From contig NZ_NPDZ01000002.1 of the NCBI RefSeq assembly GCF_002811875.1, forward strand, positions 62,001 to 126,000: DNA of 64,000 bases, read 5' to 3'. The DNA is from Leptospira perolatii. Lineage in GTDB: Bacteria; Spirochaetota; Leptospiria; Leptospirales; Leptospiraceae. The notes under the pieces are model-generated. The model did no database searches and was not told the origin of the DNA. It saw only the letters and a list, made by a program, of their open reading frames with translations. Of this stretch, positions 1-8,585 are shown piece by piece. The position numbers were made by a program, and so were the translations under genes. The first letter of the stretch is position 1. Each line of letters opens with the position of its first letter.

Positions 1-181
1 GTACATTTCCTTGTGCTACCCTCCGATCTAGGGAAGGATTCATTTTTCGTAATTCTTCGTTTGAATACTTTTGAAATGATTCGAACTGAATTGCCGGGTC
101 TAGGCAAACTGATTTCAGTTTTTGAGATAGGGAAGTGCAAAACTCGCAGTTCCCATCAAAGTAAAATATTTTTTCGGGCAT
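1..181 (-). CDS. DCC-family thiol-disulfide oxidoreductase, partial
   Basis: The minus-strand reading frame starts with ATG at 181 and runs off the left window edge, giving about 60 residues. Residues 8-15 read FDGNCEFC, the FDGxCxxC signature of the DCC (DUF393, YuxK-like) family, whose members are small thioredoxin-like proteins thought to act in thiol-disulfide exchange. It lies 9 bases downstream of the N-acetylglutamate synthase gene on the same strand and is probably co-transcribed with it. The C-terminal half lies outside the window. The family call rests on one motif at the expected N-terminal position; substrate unknown. Confidence 0.75.
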   Translation of the reverse strand, partial: MPEKIFYFDGNCEFCTSLSQKLKSVCLDPAIQFESFQKYSNEELRKMNPSLDRRVAQGNV

Positions 182-190
182 GGTTTTCGA

Positions 191-1396
191 TCAGGCAGAT
201 AAGAATGATTTCGACTCTGCGCTTTCATTAGATTCCAAATCTACCGGGAAGTTCCTCAGGAATTTACACACTTCGGGAATTTCAGAATCGTGCAGCCCGA
301 TCCAAAAATAGATCCAGACTTCTTCTTTTAACATTCCATCGCATTCTTTCGTGTACCACTTTGAAATGGAATTCTCGGATCTGGCTCTCCAGAATACCTT
401 TGGATACCTTTCTAGCATGGCGTCCCAAATATCTCTTCCGACGCCTTCTCCTCTGGCTATTTCGTCGACTGCGAATTTAGAAAGAAATGTGCCCCAATCG
501 GTCTTTTGAAAAATCGCACAACCTTTATATTCGGATTCTAATAATATTCCAGAAAACTGATTTTCCCAGAAGCCTTCCTTAAGCTTTCTGCGAAACGCAT
601 TTTCGATCAATTGATTGAGTTTTGTTCGATCTAACTTGGTGATATCATCGTGGAATTCGATTTTATTTTTCTTTCTAAATAGAGTTCCACTACCTTTGAT
701 TGTGAATAGTTCTTTTAGTAAACCTGGCGCACTCGTTACCGCGATTTGAAAGTTCGGATCCCTTACTATTTCGTAAATCTTTCTGCAGTCTTGCGCCAGA
801 TTTCTGTCTTCTGCAGAAATTTCCTCAGTAGATTCAAAGTCCAAAATGGAAATTTTTTTGTTTTTCGGAGTGTGTACTCCACCTCTTACGGTGAGCAAAA
901 CAAGCTTCCTTGTGCTCAACTGAGAACAAAGCTTTGCTAAATATGTGTAGACCTCTTGTCCGTTTACATCCGTCACGAAGACTGGAATTTTACGTTCTTT
1001 TAATGAAAGTTTTACTGATTCAAGAGGTTGGCTAGGAGTCCGGAACCATTTCGCCGGAAGGCTCTGGGCTCCAGGCATCGGTTCGCTGAAATCTTCTTGG
1101 TTGCGATCCTTGACTTCCTTCAGGGTTACTTTTGTGGGAGAAGGTGCCCGAAAGAACAGATTTGCGTATGAAACCGCATCCTTTTCCAAGACTACGATCG
1201 GAAACAGCTCCAGTTTTTGGAGAAGTTTCAGATTGTATAAAAGCGCCTCGGCTGATTCTACCAAAGTCTCGGAGTTTGCATGAATAATCGCAAACTTTTC
1301 GGGCTCCAAAGAGCGAAAGAGTTTTAAAAACTGAAAGCTATCCTTGGAATTTTCGGTAACTTCGAGCAGCTTAAGGAGGATCTCCTGATGGTTCAT
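191..1396 (-). CDS. N-acetylglutamate synthase-like protein (vertebrate-type NAT domain)
   Basis: A 401-residue protein. The C-terminal third (about residues 255-370) resembles the NAT domain of animal and fungal N-acetylglutamate synthases: an LSKFAVDE stretch, then a [12 protein letters not shown] acetyl-CoA loop, then [20 protein letters not shown], the pattern seen around the FWR..N..WY..SDG block of that family. The N-terminal 230 residues look like a degenerate amino-acid-kinase fold with no clear catalytic motif. The expected reaction is acetyl-CoA plus glutamate to N-acetylglutamate, the first step of arginine synthesis. ATG start with a GGGGAG ribosome site just upstream. Other GNAT activities cannot be excluded. 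Confidence 0.7.
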   Translation of the reverse strand: MNHQEILLKLLEVTENSKDSFQFLKLFRSLEPEKFAIIHANSETLVESAEALLYNLKLLQKLELFPIVVLEKDAVSYANLFFRAPSPTKVTLKEVKDRNQEDFSEPMPGAQSLPAKWFRTPSQPLESVKLSLKERKIPVFVTDVNGQEVYTYLAKLCSQLSTRKLVLLTVRGGVHTPKNKKISILDFESTEEISAEDRNLAQDCRKIYEIVRDPNFQIAVTSAPGLLKELFTIKGSGTLFRKKNKIEFHDDITKLDRTKLNQLIENAFRRKLKEGFWENQFSGILLESEYKGCAIFQKTDWGTFLSKFAVDEIARGEGVGRDIWDAMLERYPKVFWRARSENSISKWYTKECDGMLKEEVWIYFWIGLHDSEIPEVCKFLRNFPVDLESNESAESKSFLSA

Positions 1397-1415
1397 CTCT
1401 CCCCGAGATCCTTAA

Positions 1416-3401
1416 TCAGTTAATCTGATAGGCAACTAATTTTCCTTTCAGTTGAGCAATCGTAACGGATTGTTCTTTGGAGGATTTTAGTTTTAAATAT
1501 CCCAATAAGGAAGGATCTCCACTCACAAGAGCCACATCGATATTGTGAAATCTTTCCTTTAAGGTTTTGCCCCAGGAGCTGTAGAGTTCAGCCACGGATT
1601 CTTTATCTCCCATACGGACTCCGTACGGTGGATTTGTCACAATCTTTCCATTCGGAAATGCAAAATCTTCTGGAGGAGATTCCGCCGGAAAGACTTTCCA
1701 CAAAATCAAGTCTGCTACTCCAGCTTCGCGAGCATTTCGTTTCGCGAGTTCAATTGCTTCCTCCGAAACATCAGAGCCCACAAGAACTGGTTTGTCTGCA
1801 TCGGACGCTTTAGAATCTTTTATTCGGAAGGATCCGAATAACCTGGAGAATATCGAAGACACTGATAGACTACGGTAGTTGACCCAGCCATTGTTCCTAA
1901 CTCTAAGCGCTGCTTCGATTAACAAAGTTCCCGAGCCGCAAAACGGATCATACAGAGATTCTCCCACTTTCCAACCAGAAAAACGTAATAAAGCTTGTGC
2001 TAATGTTTCCTTGATCGGTGCTTCTCCGCCTTCTCTCTCGTGTCCTCTTCTTTGTAAAGGTTGCGAGTGCAAAGCTAGGAAGAGTTTTACCTGATCCATT
2101 CTGGATCTTAGATAAAAAAGGACCTCCGGTTCTTCTCGGTCAGCTTCAGGGAGTTCCAGTCCTTTTGCTCTGAATCGATCAAAGATTGCGTCTTTTAATC
2201 GGTAAGTTGCGTATCTAGAATCCGGCAAGGAATCCTTTGTGCTAGCATCGATTCTGAATTTAGTACCTGGAGAAAGCAGCTTTTCGAAAGGATACATCGC
2301 TGCGACTTCGTAAAGATCATCCGGACCTTGTATATCGTTCCAAGACGAAAGCTCAAAGCTGATGCCGGAAGCGATTCCGGAGCTCAGACAAAAGTCCCTG
2401 ACTTTCTTGGCAGGTCCTCTAAAGAAAATTCCGCCTCGATTTTCTGAAAGTACATCCAGTCCGAATTCTTCCACTTCTTCTCTTAACAAAAATGACAACC
2501 CGTCTCCGCAAGACGCGTGAAAGGTCAGGGATTCAGGGCGATCAAACTCACTTAAGGATAATTTGGAGGAACTCCATCCGGAGCGTATATCATCATAACT
2601 TTCTTCGGATCGAAAACCGCGGTGTGAATGTCTGTCACCGTGTGGCCTTTGTCCTTGTTCTTTTCTGAATCTCTGCTGGAATCCAGAGCCTTCTCTTTGA
2701 GAGCCACCTCGATTGGAGTGCCGACGGTTTTCTTGACCGCCTTCTGCTCTTGAGTGTCTAGGTCTGGACTCGTTTCGCTGTCCGCCTTGTCGATTTCTAT
2801 CCGTAGGACGATAAGGGCCACCCTCTTGGGAATTGCCACGAGAGTTTCCATGTTTTGATTGAAACGGTTTTCCATGGGAGCGTCCCCTTGGAAAACTTTG
2901 CTCTTCTTTTGATCTGTAAGGACTAGGGTCGTAATGTTCCGAGCCACCTTCTACAATCGGGCGGTAAGGTCGTTCTCCAGTTTTGGATCCGGAACGATCT
3001 TTGGAACGGAAAGGTTTTTTGTTGCCCATGCCTTGGTTCGGGCCGTGAGATCTGTTTCCAGAACGTTGAGGTCTCTTTTCCTGAGAGTGATCCATCTGTG
3101 AACGATGGGGTCTCTTTCTGTCCGAGTTGTCTACTTGCGAACGATGAGATTTCCTGTTGCCTCTGGAATCGTCCTCTTCTATCTTTTTGGGCCGAAAAGG
3201 TTTTTTCTCTTTTCCGGAAACTTCTGAGCGACCTTCCTCTCTTTCCTTGTGGCGGAAAGGTTTAGGCTCACCTGATTGGTGTTTGCCTTTTGGTCTGGAA
3301 TGTTTGTGTTCTGTATTCTTTGAGCTTTTTGAAGAATCTTTCCCCTGTCCTCCCTGACGAGAGGAAGGGGATTTTTTGAAAGTGGTTTTTTTTGAAAACA
3401 A
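1416..3401 (-). CDS. RlmL-type class I RNA methyltransferase with a long basic disordered N-terminus
   Basis: A 661-residue protein in two parts. Residues 1 to about 280 are low complexity, rich in Ser, Arg, Gly, Gln, His and Lys, with a tandem 13-residue unit of the form HRSQxDxSxxKRP near residues 90-118. From about 285 it resembles the THUMP plus UPF0020 methyltransferases that modify guanine N2 in 23S rRNA or tRNA: DPFCGSGT at 485-492 (SAM binding) and NPPYG at 590-594 (catalytic). The tail probably binds RNA. The assigned start is TTG, 4 bases past the bacterioferritin stop, with no good ribosome site, so the true N-terminus is uncertain. Confidence 0.8.
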   Translation of the reverse strand: MFSKKTTFKKSPSSRQGGQGKDSSKSSKNTEHKHSRPKGKHQSGEPKPFRHKEREEGRSEVSGKEKKPFRPKKIEEDDSRGNRKSHRSQVDNSDRKRPHRSQMDHSQEKRPQRSGNRSHGPNQGMGNKKPFRSKDRSGSKTGERPYRPIVEGGSEHYDPSPYRSKEEQSFPRGRSHGKPFQSKHGNSRGNSQEGGPYRPTDRNRQGGQRNESRPRHSRAEGGQENRRHSNRGGSQREGSGFQQRFRKEQGQRPHGDRHSHRGFRSEESYDDIRSGWSSSKLSLSEFDRPESLTFHASCGDGLSFLLREEVEEFGLDVLSENRGGIFFRGPAKKVRDFCLSSGIASGISFELSSWNDIQGPDDLYEVAAMYPFEKLLSPGTKFRIDASTKDSLPDSRYATYRLKDAIFDRFRAKGLELPEADREEPEVLFYLRSRMDQVKLFLALHSQPLQRRGHEREGGEAPIKETLAQALLRFSGWKVGESLYDPFCGSGTLLIEAALRVRNNGWVNYRSLSVSSIFSRLFGSFRIKDSKASDADKPVLVGSDVSEEAIELAKRNAREAGVADLILWKVFPAESPPEDFAFPNGKIVTNPPYGVRMGDKESVAELYSSWGKTLKERFHNIDVALVSGDPSLLGYLKLKSSKEQSVTIAQLKGKLVAYQIN

Positions 3402-3404
3402 TGT

Positions 3405-3872
3405 TTAGGGGATCTGCTGGGCCAAATAATTCTGGACACCGATGGTTTTGATGATCTCGAGCTGGGCCTCGAGCCAGTCGATATGCTCCTCCTCGGATAC
3501 GAGGATCTTCTCGAGCAATTCACGGGTGCCGTTGTCTGCATTGCGGGTCGAGATTTCAATCCCACGATTCAAACGTTCCACGGCCGAAAGTTCTACGTCC
3601 AGGTCGTTTTTGATAATCGACTCTATATCTTTTCCTACATTGATCTTCATGTATCTTTGAAGATCAGGAATTCCATCCAGAAAAAGAATTCGCTCGATCA
3701 CTTGATCTGCGTGATTCATCTCTTCGATGGATTCTTTTTTCATGTAGTCAGCTAACTTGTGATAACCCCAGTTTTTGTTCATTTTCGAATGGATAAAATA
3801 CTGGTTTATCGCGGTGAGTTCGGCGGACAGCACTTCCGCTAGAATGTCGAGGACTTCTTGCTTGCCTTTCAC
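3405..3872 (-). CDS. bfr: Bacterioferritin
   Basis: A 155-residue four-helix ferritin of normal family length. All di-iron ferroxidase ligands are present: E18, E51, H54, E94, E127 and H130. M52, the residue that ligates haem between subunits in bacterioferritin, is also present, which separates it from non-haem ferritin. It stores iron as a ferric mineral in a 24-mer cage. The start is GTG preceded by a strong GGAGGAG ribosome site. It is transcribed divergently from the thiolase-like gene, and the shared intergenic region holds a palindrome that could bind a Fur-family regulator. The methyltransferase gene follows at once. Confidence 0.95.
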   Translation of the reverse strand: MKGKQEVLDILAEVLSAELTAINQYFIHSKMNKNWGYHKLADYMKKESIEEMNHADQVIERILFLDGIPDLQRYMKINVGKDIESIIKNDLDVELSAVERLNRGIEISTRNADNGTRELLEKILVSEEEHIDWLEAQLEIIKTIGVQNYLAQQIP

Positions 3873-3927
3873 GTCGTTTCTCCTCCGCAGATCAGTATAA
3901 TCAAATGGCGCTTTTTTGAAAAGCCTG

Positions 3928-3943
3928 ATTCTAATATTGGAAT
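3928..3943. promoter_or_regulatory. Candidate Fur/PerR-like operator upstream of bfr
   Basis: The 16-base sequence ATTCTAATATTGGAAT is an inverted repeat with two mismatched positions, 56 bases upstream of the bfr start and 60 bases upstream of the divergent thiolase-like gene. Size, AT-richness and position beside an iron-storage gene suit a Fur or PerR box, but no binding consensus for this organism was tested. Confidence 0.35.
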
Positions 3944-4002
3944 ATTTCTATCTTTGTTTTTGACTTTGCAAGCATTCCAAGCGCCAGATCCTATGTTAGA
4001 AT

Positions 4003-5124
4003 ATGGTGAAAACCTATCTTCGGGACGTTCAGCTTAGTAAATTTGGTAAGACAGATTCCGATTATCATTCTCTCTCATGTGAGACTGCGTATCATTTACT
4101 AAAAAGGAATCCGGATTTCGTGCCTGAATTCCTAATTTTTGCTGCGATGGCACCAGAAAAATATACTGGAGAAGTTTTCCTTCCTGCAAAAATCAAAGAA
4201 ACATTAGGTCTTTCTCATATATTTACAATTCGAACTGAAACAGCGTCTTCTAGCGGTGCTTCTGCGCTTCATCTGGCAAAATTTTTTTTGGAGTCCGGGA
4301 AATTCCAGAGAGGAATCGTAATTGCGACCGAAGTAATGAGCCGACTTCCCAGAGAAGAAAATAATCTTTTACTCGGTTCAGTTCTTTCCGGAACTCAGAG
4401 AAAACTCGCAATGTCCATGGCCCAAGGCGGAGCAATGAGTGCGACCAGATACATGCAAGAATTTGGATATTCCAGAAAAGAACTTTTTGCGCTCTCAAAA
4501 AAACTGCATGACAACGGATTAGAAAATCCGATCGCACATATTCAAAAAAAGTTAAGTGAAGATGAATACTTTTCCGCACCGATGTTTTCGAGTCCCCTTT
4601 GTCTTTTTGATATTTCTCCTTTGTCGGATGGCTCATGCGCGATTTTGGTGGAGAGCGATTGGAACCGGATTCCTAAAAATCAAATTCCTGTCCGAATATT
4701 AGGAGCAGGGCATGGTGTAGGCCATGTAGGAGGTCCACCCGGGGCCTTGAGCTTTCCTGCCTCTAAGCAGGCCTTCGCAAAAGCGTATAAGGAAGCCGAT
4801 TTAAAACCTGAGCATATTCAGATCGCGGAGTTGCACGATGCGTTTACGCCCTTCGAGGTGATCAGCGCCGAAGACGCGGGAATTTTCCCTACAGGAAAGG
4901 CCTTAAAGTTCATAGCGGAAGGGCATACTCATAAAACAGGAAAATTGCCGATCAATCCTTCCGGGGGATTGAAAACAAGAGGGCATCCGGTTGGAGTCTC
5001 GGGATTGGCACAAATCGCAGAACTTTTTCGCGAAATATCCAAGGGCGCATACCGAAGAGGCTTGGCCTTGTCGATCGGAGGATTGGGGATTAATAACTTT
5101 GCGACGATTATAGGAAGCGAATGA
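4003..5124 (+). CDS. SCP2-type thiolase-like protein lacking both catalytic cysteines
   Basis: A 373-residue thiolase-fold protein, close to family length. The C-terminal part carries an ELHDAF motif as in SCP2-type thiolases and GHPVGVSG with the conserved histidine at H328. The position of the nucleophilic cysteine is serine (ASSSGASA, S82), and the second catalytic cysteine, normally in a CxGGGxG motif, is also serine (LSIGGLG, S357). Ordinary thiolytic chemistry is therefore unlikely, and a non-thiolase or scaffolding role is possible, as proposed for other Cys-less relatives. It overlaps the downstream glycosyltransferase gene by 4 bases (ATGA), so the two are probably co-translated. Confidence 0.75.
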   Translation: MVKTYLRDVQLSKFGKTDSDYHSLSCETAYHLLKRNPDFVPEFLIFAAMAPEKYTGEVFLPAKIKETLGLSHIFTIRTETASSSGASALHLAKFFLESGKFQRGIVIATEVMSRLPREENNLLLGSVLSGTQRKLAMSMAQGGAMSATRYMQEFGYSRKELFALSKKLHDNGLENPIAHIQKKLSEDEYFSAPMFSSPLCLFDISPLSDGSCAILVESDWNRIPKNQIPVRILGAGHGVGHVGGPPGALSFPASKQAFAKAYKEADLKPEHIQIAELHDAFTPFEVISAEDAGIFPTGKALKFIAEGHTHKTGKLPINPSGGLKTRGHPVGVSGLAQIAELFREISKGAYRRGLALSIGGLGINNFATIIGSE

Positions 5125-6149
5125 AAAAGAACATACTTCTGATCCAAACCGCTTTTCTGGGAGATCTGATATTAACCACTCCTTTGATTCGGGAAGTAAA
5201 AAGACTCTATCCAGATTCTAACCTGACCGTACTTGTTAACAAAGGAACCGAAAGCGTTCTAGAGGCAAATCCTTGGATAGACCAGCTTGTACCTCTAGAT
5301 AAGAAAACCATTAAGTCTTCCGTAGGCGCATTTTGGAAGTTTACCGGTGAACTAAAATTAAAGAAATTTGATATAGTTTTTTCACCTCATTTCTCTTTTC
5401 GTTCTAGTTTGATAGCTTGGAGAACCGGTGCCCCGATTCGAATCGGCTATTCTTCCGCAGGATTTTCATTTCTATTAACAAAAAAGATTTCACGACCTCT
5501 GCGGGGTCCGCACGAGGTGGATAAACTTTTGTCACTATTGTATTCGCAGGAACAGATTTCCGCGATTTCTAAAGTACCAGAGCTTTTTTGGAAGGAGGAA
5601 AGTGTCCGTCAGATTCAGCTTCTGATGAAACAACACGGTCTCGAGGAAAAGAAATTTATCCTTCTTTCTCCGTCCTCTGTTTGGGAAACCAAAAGAATGC
5701 CAGCAGATAAGTTTAGAAAGATAGGAAAAGAACTCTCGGAAAGAACTGACTATCGGATCGTTCTGACCGGAGGAAAATCAGACTTTCCATTATGTGAGGA
5801 AGTAGGCGAAGGGTATGCAACGAACCTCGCGGGGAAGACTAGTTTGCCTGAATTGTCTTATCTGATGAGTAAGGCAGCCTTACTGATTTCGAATGACTCT
5901 TCTCCGATTCATTTCGCCTCTGCATTTGACATTCCTACGTTAGCCGTTTTCGGCGCGACAATTCCGGAATTCGGATATACTCCTCTGGCATCAAAGCAAT
6001 ATATATCTCAAATCGAAAACCTGTACTGTCGCCCATGCGGAATTCACGGAGGAAGGGTCTGCCCTGAAAAGCATTTTAGGTGCATGTTAGAGCAAGATAC
6101 CGAAAGAATCGTTCGGGAAGCATTGGGTCTTTTAGGGTCTAATAGGTAA
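5121..6149 (+). CDS. Glycosyltransferase family 9 (heptosyltransferase-like)
   Basis: A 342-residue protein with the GT9 layout: an N-terminal IQTAFLGDLILTTPLIREVKR stretch matching the heptosyltransferase start, a central LLSPSSVWETKRMP block where family members bind the nucleotide-sugar, and a C-terminal LISNDSSPIHFASAFDIPTLAVFG block. It would transfer heptose or a related sugar to the lipopolysaccharide core at the inner face of the cytoplasmic membrane. A Cys cluster near the end (CRPCGIHGGRVCPEKHFRC) is common in these enzymes. The ATG overlaps the thiolase-like stop codon. The acceptor and sugar cannot be assigned. Confidence 0.85.
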   Translation: MKKNILLIQTAFLGDLILTTPLIREVKRLYPDSNLTVLVNKGTESVLEANPWIDQLVPLDKKTIKSSVGAFWKFTGELKLKKFDIVFSPHFSFRSSLIAWRTGAPIRIGYSSAGFSFLLTKKISRPLRGPHEVDKLLSLLYSQEQISAISKVPELFWKEESVRQIQLLMKQHGLEEKKFILLSPSSVWETKRMPADKFRKIGKELSERTDYRIVLTGGKSDFPLCEEVGEGYATNLAGKTSLPELSYLMSKAALLISNDSSPIHFASAFDIPTLAVFGATIPEFGYTPLASKQYISQIENLYCRPCGIHGGRVCPEKHFRCMLEQDTERIVREALGLLGSNR

Positions 6150-6155
6150 GTAATT

Positions 6156-7445
6156 ATGAATCAAAGTGTATTTAGAAATAGGATTCGTTCCGTGCAGAAT
6201 TCACTTCGCGATGCAGAAGTATTGTTAGTATTTGCTGCTCCATTAAGAATTCGGAATAGAGATGTAGAATACAAATTTCGTCAAGATTCCGATTATTACT
6301 ATCTTACGGGAATCGAAGAGAACGACGGAGTATTAGTCCTGAGAAGGAACTATTCGGCTCATTTTAGCCTTCCAAAAGATAAGGAAAAGGAAATTTGGAC
6401 AGGAATCCGTTTGGGCAAAACTGAAATCAAGAATCGCCTGGAATTGGATGAGTCCTTTGATCTGGGGGAATGGGAATCCAGGATCGTTGGAATTCTGACA
6501 AACCAATTTACTCTATATCACTTTTTTGGAAAGGATAAGGAAAGAGATTCTAAACTTTTAGAATTAGTTTATGTACTGAACGAAAGGCTCAGAGAAGGCA
6601 AGTTTGGACCTCAAAGATTAGAAATTCCTAATTTTCTACACGAAATGAGAATGTACAAATCTCAGGAAGAGATAGATAAGCTCAGGGAAGCAGCCAGAAT
6701 CACTGCGATCGGTCACGAAAGATTGATGCGAGAGACCAAGCCTGGGATGTACGAATTCGAGTTAGAGGCGATCTTGGAATCAGAATATTTGAAGCATGGT
6801 GCCTGGGGTGGAGGCTATGGCCATATCGTCGCTGCAGGAAAGAATGCTACTATACTTCATTATACTTCCAATAAATCTAAAATACAAAATAATGATGCGA
6901 TTTTAGTGGATAGTGGAGCGGAAAAAGACTGTTACACCGCAGATGTCACCAGGGTTTTTCCAGCCTCAAAGAAATTTACCGCAGAACAAAAAGTTATCTA
7001 TGAGCTAGTGCTTCAAGCTCAGAAGAATGCGATCGCAGAAACCAAAGCAAATGTTGAATTCAACACAGTTCATGAAAAGACGATCCGCTTTTTAACGGAA
7101 GGTCTGAAAGATTTGAAGTTTCTGCAGGGAGATGTTTCTTCTCTGATCGAAACCGGAGAATATAAGAGATTTTACATGCACAGAACTGGCCACTACTTAG
7201 GGATGGATGTGCACGATGTAGGACGTTATTTTGATAACGGAAGAAGCAAGGCCATGACGAATGGATTGGTAGTTACTGTGGAGCCCGGATTATATTTTGA
7301 TCCCAACGATGAAAGGATCCCGGAAAATTTTAGAGGGATCGGCGTTAGAATAGAAGATGATATTCTCATAAATGGAGAAACCCCCGAGATTTTGACTTCT
7401 ATGATTCCGAAAGAGATTTCTGAAATCGAAGCCCTGAAAGAATAA
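6156..7445 (+). CDS. pepP: Xaa-Pro aminopeptidase (aminopeptidase P, M24B)
   Basis: A 429-residue protein of full length with an N-terminal AMP_N-type domain (about residues 1-165) and a C-terminal pita-bread domain. The five dinuclear metal ligands are visible: D252 (LVDSGAE), D263 (TADVTRVFP), H346 (HRTGHYLGMDVHDVG), E376 (VTVEPGLYF) and E400 (GIGVRIEDD). It removes an N-terminal residue preceding proline from cytosolic peptides. It begins 6 bases after the glycosyltransferase stop and is probably the last gene of the three-gene run. Confidence 0.93.
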   Translation: MNQSVFRNRIRSVQNSLRDAEVLLVFAAPLRIRNRDVEYKFRQDSDYYYLTGIEENDGVLVLRRNYSAHFSLPKDKEKEIWTGIRLGKTEIKNRLELDESFDLGEWESRIVGILTNQFTLYHFFGKDKERDSKLLELVYVLNERLREGKFGPQRLEIPNFLHEMRMYKSQEEIDKLREAARITAIGHERLMRETKPGMYEFELEAILESEYLKHGAWGGGYGHIVAAGKNATILHYTSNKSKIQNNDAILVDSGAEKDCYTADVTRVFPASKKFTAEQKVIYELVLQAQKNAIAETKANVEFNTVHEKTIRFLTEGLKDLKFLQGDVSSLIETGEYKRFYMHRTGHYLGMDVHDVGRYFDNGRSKAMTNGLVVTVEPGLYFDPNDERIPENFRGIGVRIEDDILINGETPEILTSMIPKEISEIEALKE

Positions 7446-7468
7446 AACAAATTCCACAAAAGAAATTC

Positions 7469-7900
7469 CGGAATTTCTGTTCCGCTTGTAGGAGGTCCTA
7501 CAACTCTCGCTTACGTGAAAAACACTTGTCGAAAAAGAAAATTTGTGAGATGAAGCGAACTGTACTTCCACCGCACCGGCCCCCGCCCAGGAAGGGCGGG
7601 GCCTTCCTAAAAAATTACCAAGCTCGCGCAGTGCTATCAGGGGCCCCGGAGCTAAAATTTCGGGAAAGAAGCTCCGGAATTTCTGGATAGCTTGTAGGAG
7701 CTCCTACAGCTCTCGTTTAAACGAAAAACACTTGTCGAAAAAGAAAATTTGTGAAATGAAGCGAACGGTACTTCCACCGCACCGGCCCCCGCCCAGGAAG
7801 GGCGGGGCCTTCCTAAAAATTACCAAACTCACACACTGCTATCCAGAGACCCCGGAGCTAAAATTCCGGGAAAGAAGTTGTAGGAGGTCCTACAGTCTGT
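7469..7900. repeat. Tandem intergenic repeat: two units and a partial third, period about 206 bases
   Basis: The region after pepP has no credible gene. It holds a unit of about 206 bases (7469-7674), an imperfect second copy (7675-7860) and the start of a third. Each begins with a 16-base palindrome, TGTAGGAGNTCCTACA (7487, 7693, 7879). Units one and two also carry a GC-rich hairpin, CCCCGCCC-AGGAA-GGGCGGGG (about 7578-7603 and 7784-7809). The palindrome and a GC-rich relative recur near 42658 and 42752, and a decayed palindrome lies at 28632, so this is a dispersed family. The hairpins could end pepP transcription. I see nothing in 7901-8037. Confidence 0.8.
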
Positions 7901-8037
7901 AGTCGCCGAAGAAAACTAGAGCTGGGTTATTTGCGATTACGCGCTTCAGCGGCTAAGCGAACGTTCATGTAATTGACGTTAGGCGGAATTTTGGCTTTGA
8001 ATATTACTTTAATTAGAAATGCAAAAAATCTCAATTA

Positions 8038-8265
8038 TCAAATATGATGCAGGCCCAAATTTAACTTTTTGAAAGATTTAATGAATTCATTGTCAAAAGT
8101 TACGATTTTGGCTTCTAATATTTTGCCGGCAGCAGTTAAAACTGCATCATCATAGTCTTTGATATATTTGGGCCACAAAGATAATATAGCTTCTGGGTAA
8201 TAAGCTGGCTCGAAGGAAACTCCTGGATTTGCAATAAGGTCCTGAATAATTTGATGAATGGACAA
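8038..8265 (-). pseudogene. C-terminal remnant of a PIN-domain toxin
   Basis: The 75-residue frame keeps the second half of a PIN nuclease domain: KDYDDAVLTAAGKILEAKIVTFDNEFIKSF, where the Asp residues and the IVTFD strand correspond to the C-terminal acidic positions of PIN domains. The N-terminal half with the first catalytic Asp is missing. The only possible start is TTG and in-frame TGA codons lie just upstream, so the gene is broken. No partner antitoxin is seen. It lies back to back with the vapB promoter, suggesting decay or replacement at a toxin-antitoxin hot spot. Confidence 0.6.
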
Positions 8266-8320
8266 GATTCATCAAACTTCGCATAAATTGAAATTTAGTG
8301 ACTTTATGCTTCCGAAAGCC

Positions 8321-8354
8321 TTGACATTTATAAAATATATATTCAGATATATAT
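8321..8354 (+). promoter_or_regulatory. Promoter and AT-rich operator candidate for vapBC
   Basis: A consensus -35 box, TTGACA, at 8321-8326 is followed by an AT-rich stretch that includes a near-palindrome of alternating AT on both sides of TCAG (about 8334-8354), ending at the vapB ATG. No clean -10 box stands out. VapB-type antitoxins commonly bind such inverted repeats to repress their own operon; the operator call is inferred. Confidence 0.4.
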
Positions 8355-8585
8355 ATGAATCGCGCCAAAATATTTAAAAATGGAGACAGCCAAGCAATTC
8401 GGCTCCCTAAGGAATATAGATTTAAGGGGAAGGAAGTGTATATTCGTAAAGATGGAAATAATGTAATTCTAACTCCAATTGACGACGCGGTAGATAGATT
8501 TTGGAATAATCTAAACGAATTTTCTGAGGATTTCAGAATTGAAAGAAATCAGCCAAGAGATTACGATCGACGTGATTCATTATGA
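8355..8585 (+). CDS. vapB: VapB-type antitoxin
   Basis: A 76-residue protein with an N-terminal AbrB/SpoVT-like swapped-hairpin DNA-binding domain, MNRAKIFKNGDSQAIRLPKEYRF, typical of VapB antitoxins. The C-terminal tail (WNNLNEFSEDFRIERNQPRDYDRR) is the acidic and basic segment that normally wraps the VapC active site. The stop overlaps the vapC start (ATGA), the usual coupling for these modules. It neutralises the toxin and represses the operon. The start ATG lies directly after an AT-rich palindrome, so the leader is very short or absent. Confidence 0.9.
   Translation: MNRAKIFKNGDSQAIRLPKEYRFKGKEVYIRKDGNNVILTPIDDAVDRFWNNLNEFSEDFRIERNQPRDYDRRDSL

Noticed and set aside
2552..2947. A 131-codon minus-strand frame inside the RNA methyltransferase gene
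   Set aside because: It is an alternative reading of the low-complexity tail; the repeats keep several frames open there.
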